From the NCBI GenBank assembly GCA_036265935.1, contig DATAOB010000126.1:1-64000 (forward strand): 64,000 nt of DNA. The letters run 5' to 3'. Shown here piece after piece: positions 43,373 through 52,911 of this stretch. The stretch's first letter is position 1. Every line of letters starts with the position of its first letter. Under the pieces are notes generated by a model. That model was not told the DNA's origin. It was given only the letters and a program-made list of their open reading frames with translations, and searched no databases. The DNA is from JAFASC01 sp036265935. Lineage in GTDB: Bacteria > Pseudomonadota > Alphaproteobacteria > Rhizobiales > Beijerinckiaceae. Both the position numbers and the translations under genes were made by a program.

Positions 43373-43477
43373 GACGCGGCGCGATGGCGCCCTTGATCAC
43401 ACGGGCAACATTTGCGTCGAAGACCGATGCAGCCGATATGTCTCGCAAATCGCGCGACCTATCTCGACCGCGCGCTC

Positions 43478-44845
43478 CTATACCGGAATGCGCAAGGTCG
43501 CGCGCAAGCCGCCGAGCGGACTCGTCGTGAGCTGGATGTCGCCGCCATGCGAGCGCGCCATGTCGCGCGTGATCGCGAGGCCCAGCCCCGTGCCGGCCTC
43601 GTCCTGATTGCGCGCCTCGTCGAGTCGGAAGAACGGCTTGAAAACGTCCTCGCGCCGATCGGGCGGAATGCCCGGCCCGTCATCGTCAACGTTGATTGTC
43701 AGGAAGCGCCGATCGTTCGATCCCTCGACAACGACTTTGCTTGCGTGATGCTGCGCGTTGACCACAAGATTGGCGATACAACGCTTGAACGCGTCCGGCC
43801 GCACCGAGACGATCGGATCCCCGCTGAACGTCACCTGGATATCGTGACCTTCGTCTCCGAGCTCGTCCTTCACCTGCTTCAGTAATGCGGCGACGTCGCT
43901 CGGCATCGAGTTCTCGCCGCTGTCGCCGCGCGCGAAGGCGAGATAGGCCTCGATCATGCGCTGCATCTCGTCGAGGTCTTTTTGCATTGCGCGGGTTTCC
44001 GGCGTGTCGCCGATCACCGCGAGCGAGAGACGGAAGCGGGTGAGCACGGTGCGTAGATCGTGGCTCACGCCATTCAGCATCGTCGTGCGTTGCTCGATGG
44101 CGCGCTCGACCCGGCGCTTCATCTCGACGAAGGCATGGCCGGCCTGGCGGACTTCGCGGGCGCCTTGCGGCCGAAAATTGATCTGTCTTCCTTTGCCGAA
44201 CGCTTCGGCGGCGCGTGCAAGCCGCAGAATCGGTTTGATCTGATTGCGTAAAAAAGCGATTGCCACCAGAATCAGCACAAGGGACGTGCCGAGCATCCAC
44301 ATGACGAAGATGTGCGAGTTCGACGCATAGGCCTGACTGCGATGCGCGATGACGCGCATGACCGCATTTTCGAGCTGAATGCGAATTTCGATGAGATCGG
44401 AGCGGCCGACGGTGTCGATCCAGAAGGGGCGGCCGATCTGGCGACGGATCTCGTTCGACAGCGCGCGATCGACTATCGAAAAGAACGGCTTTGGTGCAGG
44501 CGGTGGAAGCGGGCCGGCCGGCAGAATATCGAGATCGATGCGCATTCTTTCGGCGGCGATGCGATCGAGGGTTTCGTAGTTCTTGTCTTGCGGATAGCTT
44601 TGATAGACGTCGATCAACGCAGCGATATCCTGCGTCAACGCCGCCGACAGACGAAACGTCACAAGCTGCCAGTGCCGCTCCATGAAGAAGAACACGACGG
44701 CCGATTGCAGCAGCACCATCGGCAGGATGACGATGAGCAGTGCGCGCGCGTAAAGGCCCTTCGGCATCTGCCGGCGCAGCCACAGCGCAAAATCGCGGTA
44801 AACCCGGTGCGGGCCGGCGAATGCTGCGGGTAAGGTTATGCTCAT
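43478..44845 (-). CDS. EnvZ-like sensor histidine kinase
   Basis: A 455-residue membrane kinase. Helices at about 31-54 and 179-199 flank a periplasmic loop of some 125 residues rich in Pro near 112-120. A HAMP domain follows, then the phosphorylated His262 in GVSHDLRTVLTR, where the usual Pro after Thr is Val267. The ATPase domain has LVVNAQHHA and DDDGPGIP. The gene starts 9 bases after the response regulator stop. It should phosphorylate that regulator; the signal is unknown. Confidence 0.92.
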   Translation of the reverse strand: MSITLPAAFAGPHRVYRDFALWLRRQMPKGLYARALLIVILPMVLLQSAVVFFFMERHWQLVTFRLSAALTQDIAALIDVYQSYPQDKNYETLDRIAAERMRIDLDILPAGPLPPPAPKPFFSIVDRALSNEIRRQIGRPFWIDTVGRSDLIEIRIQLENAVMRVIAHRSQAYASNSHIFVMWMLGTSLVLILVAIAFLRNQIKPILRLARAAEAFGKGRQINFRPQGAREVRQAGHAFVEMKRRVERAIEQRTTMLNGVSHDLRTVLTRFRLSLAVIGDTPETRAMQKDLDEMQRMIEAYLAFARGDSGENSMPSDVAALLKQVKDELGDEGHDIQVTFSGDPIVSVRPDAFKRCIANLVVNAQHHASKVVVEGSNDRRFLTINVDDDGPGIPPDRREDVFKPFFRLDEARNQDEAGTGLGLAITRDMARSHGGDIQLTTSPLGGLRATLRIPV

Positions 44846-44854
44846 CGCGCCGCC

Positions 44855-45580
44855 TTATCCGTCGAGCGCCAGCCGGTAACCCGCGCCGCGCGCCGTGATG
44901 AGATAAGCGGGATCGGCGGGATCGCCCTCGAGCTTGCGCCGCAGACGATTGATCTGCACGTCGACGCTGCGTTCGTTGCACGGCGTGCCGCAGCTCGCCA
45001 GCGCGTCGCGCGATACGACCTCGCCACGTGCATTCGCTAGAAGCCGCAACATTTCGCGCTCGCGCTCGACAAGCACGATGCGCTCGTCGCCACGACGAAG
45101 CTCTCCCTGCGCGAGATCGAAGCGGAAAGCGCCGAAACGCACCACGCGATCATGTCGAACAGCAATCTCGCGGTCTTTGGTCCGTCGCAGAAGCGAGGCG
45201 ATTCGTAGCATCAGCTCGCGCGGGTCGAAGGGCTTTGCCAGATAATCGTCGCCGCCGGCTTCGAGCCCCTCGATTCGATCTTCGACCGCACCTTTGGCTG
45301 TCAGAAAAATGATCGGAACACCGGCGCCGGGCTCGCTTTGCCGCACGTCACGCGCCAGCGAAATGCCGCTGCCGCCGGGCATCATCACGTCGAGCACGAG
45401 GCAATCGAAGGCGAGACTCTGCATCCGGCTCTTGGCATCCGCGGAACTGGCTGCCGTTGTCACACGATAGCCCTGCATCGTGAGATAACGGGCGAGCAAG
45501 GCGCGAATGCGACTGTCGTCGTCGACGATGAGCAGATGCGCCTCAGATTGTTGCGGTTGCGCGTCTGCCGCGAAGGTCAC
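44855..45580 (-). CDS. petR: OmpR-family response regulator, PetR-like
   Basis: A 241-residue regulator. The receiver has the acceptor Asp64 (VLDVMMP), IVDDD at 18-22 and Lys in AKPFDPRE. The winged helix at the C-terminus has NERSVDVQINRLRRKLEGDP and TARGAGYRL. It is coupled by a 4-base overlap to the upstream MarR gene. In Rhodobacter capsulatus a MarR-like/OmpR-like pair, PetP/PetR, is needed for cytochrome bc1 synthesis, and the same pairing is seen here. The name is by analogy of arrangement. Confidence 0.8.
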   Translation of the reverse strand: MTFAADAQPQQSEAHLLIVDDDSRIRALLARYLTMQGYRVTTAASSADAKSRMQSLAFDCLVLDVMMPGGSGISLARDVRQSEPGAGVPIIFLTAKGAVEDRIEGLEAGGDDYLAKPFDPRELMLRIASLLRRTKDREIAVRHDRVVRFGAFRFDLAQGELRRGDERIVLVEREREMLRLLANARGEVVSRDALASCGTPCNERSVDVQINRLRRKLEGDPADPAYLITARGAGYRLALDG

Positions 45581-46122
45581 GCCCGTTGCCTTTCAGGCGA
45601 AAGCGAACTCAGACGCAGCCGCTCGGCAATGGCGCCACGATCTCCCGGATCGATCATCTCGAGCAGGAATCGCACGGCTTGGTCATAGGCGCCGGGCGGC
45701 AATCCCTCGAAGACGCGCGCAAAGCGTTTCGATTGCAGGCGGGCGAGATCGAGCGCCAGCTTGCGGCCTTTTGCCGTCGGGAACAGCAGACGTTGGCGCC
45801 GGTCGACCGGGCCGGGGCGCACCTCGATATATCCGGTATCCAGAAGCTCCCTCAGGACGCGGCCAAGACTCTGCTTGGTGATCTGAAGAATCGCCAGAAT
45901 CTCAGCAATCTTCAGGCCGGGCTGGCGATTGACGAAATGCAGCACGCGGTGATGCGCGCGACCGAATTTGTAATTTTCGAGCAGCCGGTCGGCGTCGCCG
46001 ACGAAATCGCGATAGGCGAAAAAGAACAGCTCGATGATGTCGTACATCGGCGACGGCTCCGGCTCCTCGCCGCCGTTGCGTTTGGAGCCCAGAACGTCGC
46101 CAAGTTGGACCGTCTCCACCAA
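45577..46122 (-). CDS. petP: MarR-family regulator, PetP-like
   Basis: A 181-residue regulator. The winged helix spans about residues 55-120 (RVLHFVNRQPGLKIAEILAI, ITKQSLGRVLRELLDTGYIE and RQRLLFPTAKG, which forms the wing). It heads the MarR / response regulator / kinase operon, divergent from ilvE. A palindrome at 46145-46167 in the shared gap is a candidate operator. The analogy to PetP of Rhodobacter rests on gene order. Confidence 0.82.
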   Translation of the reverse strand: MVETVQLGDVLGSKRNGGEEPEPSPMYDIIELFFFAYRDFVGDADRLLENYKFGRAHHRVLHFVNRQPGLKIAEILAILQITKQSLGRVLRELLDTGYIEVRPGPVDRRQRLLFPTAKGRKLALDLARLQSKRFARVFEGLPPGAYDQAVRFLLEMIDPGDRGAIAERLRLSSLSPERQRA

Positions 46123-46144
46123 TCACCTCTTGAACGCCGCGCGA

Positions 46145-46167
46145 ATATGACAGCCTTGTTGACATAT
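46145..46167. promoter_or_regulatory. Palindrome between the MarR-type gene and ilvE
   Basis: ATATGACA and TTGACATAT form an imperfect inverted repeat (ATATGnCA ... TGnCATAT) 23 bases before the MarR start codon. It overlaps a TTGACA-like -35 element reading toward ilvE. Size and symmetry suit a MarR dimer site, so autoregulation is likely. Confidence 0.45.
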
Positions 46168-46270
46168 TCCAGCACGATTGTTACTCGTCAAGCCTTCTGA
46201 AGAACAATCGGCAAGGGTCGTCGCGGTAACCTTTCCGCGCTGGCCAAGGGCAGAGGAGCCCAGGACTATC

Positions 46271-47158
46271 ATGGCGGTGCTTCCCTTCGACCAGCGCGAC
46301 GGCTTCATCTGGATGAACGGTCAGCTCGTTCCGTGGAAGGACGCCAAGCTCCATGTGCTCTCGCACGGCCTGCACTACGCCTCCTGCGTCTTCGAAGGCG
46401 AGCGCGCCTATGGCGGCGTCGTGTTCAAGTCGCGCGAACATTCCGAACGCTTCAAACACTCCGCGCAAATCCTCGATTTCGAAATTCCGTACTCGGTCGA
46501 CGAGCTCGACGCGGCAAAACGGCTCGTGGTCGACAAGAACGGTTTTAAAGACTGCTATGTGCGGCCCGTCGCCTGGCGCGGCAGCGAGATGATGGCGGTT
46601 GCCGCTCAGCACTCGACGATCAATACGGCGATCGCGGTGTGGGACTGGCCCTCGATGTTCGATGTCGCCGAGAAGATGAAAGGCATTCGTCTCGACATTG
46701 CCGAATATCGGCGGCCGGATCCCGCGACGGCGCCGGCGCTCGCCAAGGCGGCCGGGCTCTACATGATCTGCACTCTGTCGAAACACCGCGCTGAGCGGCG
46801 CGGCTATGCCGATGCCCTCATGTACGATTGGCAGGGACGCGTCGCGGAGTGCACCGGCGCCAACGTGTTCTTCACGCGTGACGGCGCTTTACATACGCCG
46901 ATCGCGGATTGCTTCCTCGATGGTATCACCCGCAAGACCGTGATCGATCTTGCCAGACGCCGCGGCTTCGAGGTGATCGAGCGGCGAATAATGCCGGACG
47001 AGCTCGATAGCTTTAACGAGTGCTTCATCTGCGGCACCGGCGCGGAAGTCACTCCCGTTTCCGAAATCGGCTCCTATCGGTTTAAGCCCGGCAATATCTC
47101 GCGCACGCTGATCGAGGATTACACGGCGGAAGTGAATCCGAAGGCGAAGGCGGCGTAA
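46271..47158 (+). CDS. ilvE: Branched-chain amino acid aminotransferase
   Basis: A 295-residue fold-type IV PLP enzyme starting MAVLPFDQRDGFIWMNGQ, with AGAGGAG upstream. Typical segments are LSHGLHYASCVFEGERAY, YVRPVAWRG, the PLP lysine in ICTLSKHRAERRG and ECTGANVFF. It makes the last step of Leu, Ile and Val synthesis. It is divergent from the MarR-headed operon. Confidence 0.95.
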   Translation: MAVLPFDQRDGFIWMNGQLVPWKDAKLHVLSHGLHYASCVFEGERAYGGVVFKSREHSERFKHSAQILDFEIPYSVDELDAAKRLVVDKNGFKDCYVRPVAWRGSEMMAVAAQHSTINTAIAVWDWPSMFDVAEKMKGIRLDIAEYRRPDPATAPALAKAAGLYMICTLSKHRAERRGYADALMYDWQGRVAECTGANVFFTRDGALHTPIADCFLDGITRKTVIDLARRRGFEVIERRIMPDELDSFNECFICGTGAEVTPVSEIGSYRFKPGNISRTLIEDYTAEVNPKAKAA

Positions 47159-47162
47159 CCCT

Positions 47163-47363
47163 TCACAGTCCGCGCAGAAGCACGCCGAGCATCAGGATCA
47201 CGTAGGCAGCAAGCGCGACTCCGAGCCGGTGGGTGTTCACGAACGTGCCGACCACCGGCAGCCGCGTGTAGAGCGATGCCAACGCGGCGAGCGCCAGGAT
47301 CAGCGACACCACGAATGTGAGGAAGCGCGGCGCCGTGAGCGCGATGAAGCCGCGTCTGAACAT
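47163..47363 (-). CDS. Small membrane protein, unknown
   Basis: A 66-residue protein starting MFRRGFIALTAPRFLTFVV. Two membrane helices, about 11-31 and 45-65, are separated by a short loop with VGTFVNTHRLG. The start is preceded by GGAGCGGGA. It is convergent with ilvE (4 bases apart). Small two-helix proteins of this kind are common hypotheticals in Hyphomicrobiales. Confidence 0.6.
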   Translation of the reverse strand: MFRRGFIALTAPRFLTFVVSLILALAALASLYTRLPVVGTFVNTHRLGVALAAYVILMLGVLLRGL

Positions 47364-47520
47364 TTCCCGCTCCAGAAGAATCGCATGCCTGACGAGAGAC
47401 AGACGAGCCTCACGGCGATGAAAAGGCAAGCCGGCGAATTCCCGTGATCTCCATTCAGGAAAGAGCCAGCTTTGACCGCCTACACGCTTGTATGCGACAG
47501 GTGCGCGCACCGGAGGAGTG

Positions 47521-48955
47521 ATGGCCGCCGATCTCCACGCTGGCTTCATCGCGCTGAACCGCTTCGGGCTGAGATCACGGCGCGGCGGGGATCTCGCCGC
47601 TGCCGCCTCGTACCCGCGCGGTTTTCTCAGGGCGGAGTTGGAGCAGCCCGGCATAGCGGCGCTCGAAGCGCCGGACCTGCCGCGCACGGCGGTCGCGCTG
47701 AAAATCCTTTTTACGGATCAAGAGCAGCAGCGGCTGCAACGCCTTGCGGCGGATATGACGATTCAGACCGCGAGCCTGGAAGAGTCCCCCGGGACGGCGG
47801 GCACACCGTCGTCGGCAAAACCGAAAGAGGCGCCGAAGCCGCCGCCGCCGGCAATCCAGCAAGTCTTCCGCACCGAAGCGTCGGCGCGGCTGCGGCGTAT
47901 TCTCGAAGCACAACCAGGTTTCGTCGAGCGGCTCGTTCAGTTCTGGACTAACCATTTCTGCGTCGCGACGATGAAGGGCGGCTTTGTCCGTATCGCCGCG
48001 GGCGCATTCGAGCGCGATGCGATCCGCCCCCACGTACTCGGCCGGTTCGGTGACATGCTGCAGGCTGTCGAAAGTCATCCGGCAATGCTGTTCTATCTCG
48101 ATAACCAGCTTTCGATCGGCCCGAATTCGCCGGCCGGCCAGCGCACCGGCCGCGGTCTGAACGAGAATCTCGCGCGCGAGATTCTCGAGTTGCATACACT
48201 CGGCGTGAACGGCGGCTATACGCAAGCCGACGTGACGGCGCTTGCCCGCATCATCACCGGCTGGACATTTGCCGGGCGCGCCGGGCAGCTCGGTGAGCCG
48301 GGCTCGTTCGTCTTCAACGCCAATTCGCACGAGCCGGGCGAGCAGATTGTTTTGGGCCGCCCGTACGCTCAAAGAGATGTCGGCCAAGGTCGCGCAGCGC
48401 TCGCCGATATCGCGCGTCATCCCGCAACCGCGCAGCACCTTGCATTCAAGCTAGCCCGGCATTTTGTCGCCGACGAGCCGCCGCCCGCGCTTGTCGCCAA
48501 GCTGACCGACATATTCCGCAACACCGACGGCGCTCTCAAAGCGTTGGCGGTCGCTTTGGTGGATCGGACGCTTGGGATGCACCGCGCACGAAGATGCGCA
48601 ATCCCCAAGAATGTCTCTACGCGGCGGGACGGATTGTCCGGCGCATGCCCGAAGATCCCGGCCAATTCCTCGGCGCGCTGCTTTTCTCGGCATGCCGCTT
48701 TGGGGCCCGCCTGGACCGAACGGTTTTCCCGATATTGCCGCCGCCTGGGCGAGCCCCGAAGGCATGAAAGTGCGGCTCGAAATCTGCGCACGCATCGCCG
48801 ATCGCTGGCGCGATTCGCTGAACCCGCTCGATCTTCTCGACGAGATTGCCGGCGTAGCCGCATCGAGCGAAACACGCCAGGCGATTGCGCGCGCCGAATC
48901 GAAGCAGCAGGGGTTGGCTTTGTTGTTGATGTCCCCGGAAGTGCAGCGCCGATGA
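47521..48955 (+). pseudogene. DUF1800 protein gene with two frameshifts
   Basis: The gene starts at 47521 (GGAGG upstream) and reads MAADLHAGFIALNRFGLRSR, then the DUF1800 pattern LVQFWTNHFCV, GRGLNENLAREILELHTLGV and ALARIITGWTF. Near 48565 the frame is lost: the expected continuation DAWDAPRTKMRNPQE lies in another frame. A second shift near 48683-48686 is needed to reach LGMPLWGPPGPNGFPD and the C-terminus at 48955. Each shift is explained by one missing base. The product would be about 478 residues if restored. It precedes an intact DUF1501 gene, its usual partner. Two assembly errors remain possible. Confidence 0.85.
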
Positions 48956-48968
48956 AAGGAGCGCGCCG

Positions 48969-50195
48969 ATGAACCTCTTGTGCGAGACACCGTCTCCCTC
49001 GCGCCGCGCGCTGCTTGCGGCAACGGGCGGGCTGTTCGCCTGGGCGTATCTGCCGAAATTCGCCCGCGCGGCGGATCAGCGCGATCCGCGGCTCGTGGTG
49101 ATCATCCTGCGCGGTGCGCTCGATGGTTTATCCGCGGTCGCACCGATCGGCGACCCTGATTATGCCGGGCTGCACGGACAGATCGCGCTGTCGCTTTCCG
49201 GCGATCATCCGGCGATCCCGCTCGATTCGTTTTTCGCGCTCAATCCGGCGATGCCGGTCTTTGCGCGGCTTTATCGCGCCGGGCAGGGTGCCGTGGTGCA
49301 CGCGGTCGCCACCCCATATCGCGAGCGCTCGCATTTCGACGGCCAGGACGTGCTGGAAAGCGGATTTCCGGGGCCCGGCCGCGTCGGCTCGGGCTGGCTC
49401 AATCGCGCGATCGCGGCGCTGCCGCGCGGCGCACCTGTGGCGGTACGCGGCGGGCTCGGCGTCGGCGCCACCACGCCCCTGATTATGCGCGGGCGGGCGC
49501 CTGTCCTCGGCTGGTCGCCGCAAACCTTGCCGCAGCCGACGGAGGATCTCGCCAATCGCGTGCTCGATCTCTATCGCCATCGCGATCCCCTTCTTGCCGA
49601 GGCTCTCATGCAAGGGCTCGCAACCGAGAAGATTGCTGCCGGCGAGATGGACAAAACGCCGCGCGGCGGTTTTGCGACAGCGGCGGGTATGCGCCAGGCG
49701 GCGCAAGGTGCCGCGCGGCTGATCGCCGCCGACGACGGGCCGCGCGTCGCGGCGCTCGCTTTCGACGGCTGGGACACGCATGCCAACGAGGGCGGAGCGA
49801 CGGGTCGTCTGGCGCAGCTTCTCGGCGGTCTCGACGGCGCGCTCGAAGAGTTCGAGCGCACCCTCGCGCCGGTATGGCAGGATACCGCGATTGTCATTGC
49901 CACGGAATTCGGCCGCACGGCACGGATCAACGGCACGGTCGGCACGGATCATGGGACGGCGACCGTTGCGTTTCTCGTTGGCGGCGCCATCAAAGGCGGC
50001 CGCATGATCGCCGATTGGCCTGGACTGAAGCCGGATCAGCTCTTTGAAAACCGCGATCTCGCGCCGACCACGGATTTGCGCGCGGTGCTGAAAGGGGTAC
50101 TCGCGGATCATCTCGGCCTCGGGGGCAGGGTGCTGGCAGAATCGGTGTTTCCGGATTCTCTCGCTGTGAAGCCGATGAACGGAGTGATCGTTTGA
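48969..50195 (+). CDS. DUF1501 protein with Tat-like signal
   Basis: A 408-residue protein. The N-terminus SRRALLAATGGLFAWAYLPKF has the twin arginine and hydrophobic stretch of a Tat signal. The DUF1501 body includes LVVIILRGALDGLSAV, RSHFDGQDVLESG and VIATEFGRTARINGTVGTDHG, with an alkaline-phosphatase-like fold. DUF1501 and DUF1800 genes travel together and are thought to act in the envelope. It is intact although its partner upstream is broken. Confidence 0.92.
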   Translation: MNLLCETPSPSRRALLAATGGLFAWAYLPKFARAADQRDPRLVVIILRGALDGLSAVAPIGDPDYAGLHGQIALSLSGDHPAIPLDSFFALNPAMPVFARLYRAGQGAVVHAVATPYRERSHFDGQDVLESGFPGPGRVGSGWLNRAIAALPRGAPVAVRGGLGVGATTPLIMRGRAPVLGWSPQTLPQPTEDLANRVLDLYRHRDPLLAEALMQGLATEKIAAGEMDKTPRGGFATAAGMRQAAQGAARLIAADDGPRVAALAFDGWDTHANEGGATGRLAQLLGGLDGALEEFERTLAPVWQDTAIVIATEFGRTARINGTVGTDHGTATVAFLVGGAIKGGRMIADWPGLKPDQLFENRDLAPTTDLRAVLKGVLADHLGLGGRVLAESVFPDSLAVKPMNGVIV

Positions 50196-51124
50196 ATCTA
50201 TCGAAACTGATGACCGCGATCGCCATTGCGATCGCGGTGGGCGCGGTGCTGTTTGGAACCTACTGGTTCGGCGCCTACTCCTACGCATCCAAGTTGTGGC
50301 CCGCCAACCACTTCACGGGCCTGCAACTCACGCTGTTGCAGTCATGGCGGCCGCCAGGCGTCGATTACGGTCCCTACGCGCGCCTGATCGCCTATCCCGG
50401 AAAAACAACGATTGCCTGTCCGCCGCAGACAGATCGCTCCGCAGTCCTCCTCATCCTTGGACAATCGAATGCGGCGAATACGGGAGGTCAGCGCTTTCGC
50501 TCGCAAAGCGGTCACGTCATCAATTATTTTGATGGAAAGTGCACCATCGCTGCATCGCCACTATTGGGCACGTCGGGAATTGCAGGCGAACCATGGAGCG
50601 CCATCGGCGACGGCCTAGTCAACGATAAGAGCTTTGATGACGTCGTGCTTGTGCCCATCGCTGTTGGCGGCAGCGCTCTGTCGCAGTGGGTCTCGGGCGG
50701 CGACCTGCATTCGATGCTGAAGGAAGTGGTGGATGATGCGCAACGCCATTACCGCATCACGCATGTGCTTTGGCACCAGGGAGAGGGCGACTTCTCCTTA
50801 CGCACGACCGAAGAGCAATATGTCTCAGGCTTCCAATCGCTCGCGCGCGATCTGCATAATTGGGGTGTTGCTGCTCCGATCTATGTATCGGTTGCCACGC
50901 GTTGTGAGCAGCTCGACACCGACTGGTCGGCCGACAACCCGGTCAGCCGCGCTCAACGCAAGCTCGGCAAGCTTGGGGAAGGATTTGCAGCCGGCATCGA
51001 CACGGACGCGCTCTTAAACGCCGTTGATCGCTTCGACGGCTGTCACATGGGGGGCTCGGGACTGGCGAAGGTTATCGAAGCCTGGACTGCAATCCTTCGC
51101 ACAAAGGCGAAGGGCAGCGAGTGA
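50192..51124 (+). CDS. SASA-type carbohydrate esterase, membrane-anchored
   Basis: A 310-residue protein starting at TTG inside the DUF1501 stop; an ATG seven codons later is an alternative. One N-terminal helix (about 8-27) anchors it. The SGNH-type catalytic set is seen as GQSNA (Ser92), WHQGEGD (from 195) and DGCH (Asp282, His285), as in sialate O-acetylesterase and CE6 enzymes. It should remove acetyl groups from a polysaccharide outside the cytoplasm. The substrate is unknown. Confidence 0.75.
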   Translation: MNLSKLMTAIAIAIAVGAVLFGTYWFGAYSYASKLWPANHFTGLQLTLLQSWRPPGVDYGPYARLIAYPGKTTIACPPQTDRSAVLLILGQSNAANTGGQRFRSQSGHVINYFDGKCTIAASPLLGTSGIAGEPWSAIGDGLVNDKSFDDVVLVPIAVGGSALSQWVSGGDLHSMLKEVVDDAQRHYRITHVLWHQGEGDFSLRTTEEQYVSGFQSLARDLHNWGVAAPIYVSVATRCEQLDTDWSADNPVSRAQRKLGKLGEGFAAGIDTDALLNAVDRFDGCHMGGSGLAKVIEAWTAILRTKAKGSE

Positions 51125-51358
51125 TCAGCCGCGCACCGGCTTGTCGCCGGCATAATGCGTCTCGATCGGTTTGATCGGGCTCATCGAAGCGGAAGTCGGC
51201 ATGTCGAAGCGGATCATGACGCTTAGCATGAAAGTGGCGACCGCGAGAATCAGCACCAGAACGAGCGAGAGCTGAAGCTGACGGCGGGCCGAGTCGGCAT
51301 TGAATGTGCGCGTAAAGCCCGCATCCGGCGTGCGGTCAAAGTTGTTGGCAATCGACAT
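51125..51358 (-). CDS. Small single-helix membrane protein, unknown
   Basis: A 77-residue protein starting MSIANNFDRTPDAGFTRTFN. One membrane helix covers about residues 29-49 (LQLSLVLVLILAVATFMLSV), followed by a periplasmic tail SPIKPIETHYAGDKPVRG. Its stop abuts that of the esterase gene. No family recognised. The 162 bases upstream to the GT87 remnant hold nothing I can identify. Confidence 0.55.
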   Translation of the reverse strand: MSIANNFDRTPDAGFTRTFNADSARRQLQLSLVLVLILAVATFMLSVMIRFDMPTSASMSPIKPIETHYAGDKPVRG

Positions 51359-51520
51359 GTGCAACCTTCCCAACAATCGCTTGGGGCGTCGTAAACATCC
51401 AATGGAAACGAGACTGTGCGATTCCGCACGTCTAAAGCCGATTTCCCAAGCTCGGCCTTGTCCAACCTCGGCCGTAGAACGCGCGATCGGTGTAAAGGTT
51501 GCACCTGCGAAGGTGATTCT

Positions 51521-52761
51521 TCAGTTGGATCGTATCGCCGCGAGGGAAGTACTTGCCGCGCGTATGTCTGACCTTGCTTGCATTGCGCGGCCGATGATCA
51601 GTGCGAATAGCGTGAGCATCACTATTGGCCCAAGCGGAATATAGCTTAGCTTGGCGACTAGTCTTGCGATCAGCGGCACGACCCAGACCGCTGCAAGCAG
51701 CGACTTTTCGAAAGGCGCAAAGCCCTTCTCCACGCCGTGTGCGACGACGAACGCGAGCGCCGGCCCGAGCAGGACCATGTCGTAGTCAAGGCAATAGGGC
51801 GTGATGAGCAGCGCCGCGACGAGAAGCGCGGCATATTTCAAGCGGGGGTCCGCCGACGAATGCAGAGCCATGCGATTGCGCCGATGACCAACGTACTGGC
51901 GGCAGCCTGAACCGCGTAGGCCTCCGGCACAGTCCCGCCGAGCATGCGCACGGCCGCGAACATGCTCTGGATTTTCTCCCAGCCGATGTTGCCTTGCTCC
52001 AGGACGACGCTGCGCGTGAAGCCGAGGCTCTGCTGGAAGGCGATCCACGTTTGCAGGCCGAACGCCGCGGCGCTCATTGCGGTCAGCGCCACCAGGCTGG
52101 CAGCTCCACCGAGGAGCGCCCGCCAACGCGCCGGCCATCAGGGCCACGGGGATCACCAGCCCGAATTGCGGCTGTAGGCGAGAAGCGCAAAGGGCAGTCC
52201 CGCAAGCCACGGCCGGGTGTCGAGACAGAGGAGGGCGCCGGCAAACAGGCCGGCGGTGAGAAACCCGTTTTGGCCATGTGTCAGGTTGACGAAGACGGCG
52301 GGGAAGGCGAGCGCGGCGACGAGGACGGTCGCGACCCGAGAGGCCGCTGCCGCGCAGCGCGTGGCGAACTCCGGCCAGATAGAGCATACCGCGAGCGCGG
52401 CCCCGTAAGGCAGCAGCGCCAGAAGCGCTCCAAGGGCGAGAAAATACGGCGGATAATGCCAGCCATACACGTCGGTTGCCGGCCCGAAGAACACCCGCTG
52501 CGCGCCAAGGTGAGCCTGCACATCGAACGGCTGAGCGGGGTGTCCGCCGAGAACCTCCGTCCCGGCAACCCAGACCTAGGCGAAGTCAGTGCCTAGCGGC
52601 CGGTCGATGAAGTCGTGGCGCCCATCCGAGGTCACAACCAGCACCAGGACCGCGACAGCCTCGAAATCCAGGAGGAGTGCCGGATAGAGGCGCAGGCGCT
52701 CGGGTGTCAGCCACGACCCGCTCTTCAGACTGACCCACATCGATTGCATGGCGCGCGACAT
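51521..52761 (-). pseudogene. GT87/DUF2029-type membrane glycosyltransferase gene, decayed
   Basis: Starting at 52761 (MSRAMQSMWVSLKSG) the frame meets a TAG at 52576-52578 in GTDFA-stop-VWVAG, where a glutamine codon CAG would fit. The body continues VQAHLGAQRVFFGPATDVYG and WHYPPYFLALGALLALLPYG. A shift near 52170-52174 is needed to pass from LLAY to PQFGLVIPVAL, another near 52125-52133 to reach RALLGGAASLVALTAMSA, and a third near 51838-51845 to reach LKYAALLVAALLITPYCLDY. Four lesions make error unlikely. The intact protein would have about 410 residues and 8-10 helices. Confidence 0.88.
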
Positions 52762-52911
52762 GACGCCGCGAGCCTAGTTCCGAAAGCCTTAAGGTTCGCT
52801 GATTCTTCTCAGTGAGACGGCAGCATTTGAATTGCCCTCATGCCGCACTGCACCTATGTTCCGCCCGCGCGCAAGCGGTGCGCGACCCCAACGACAGGAG
52901 AGGATTTTTCG

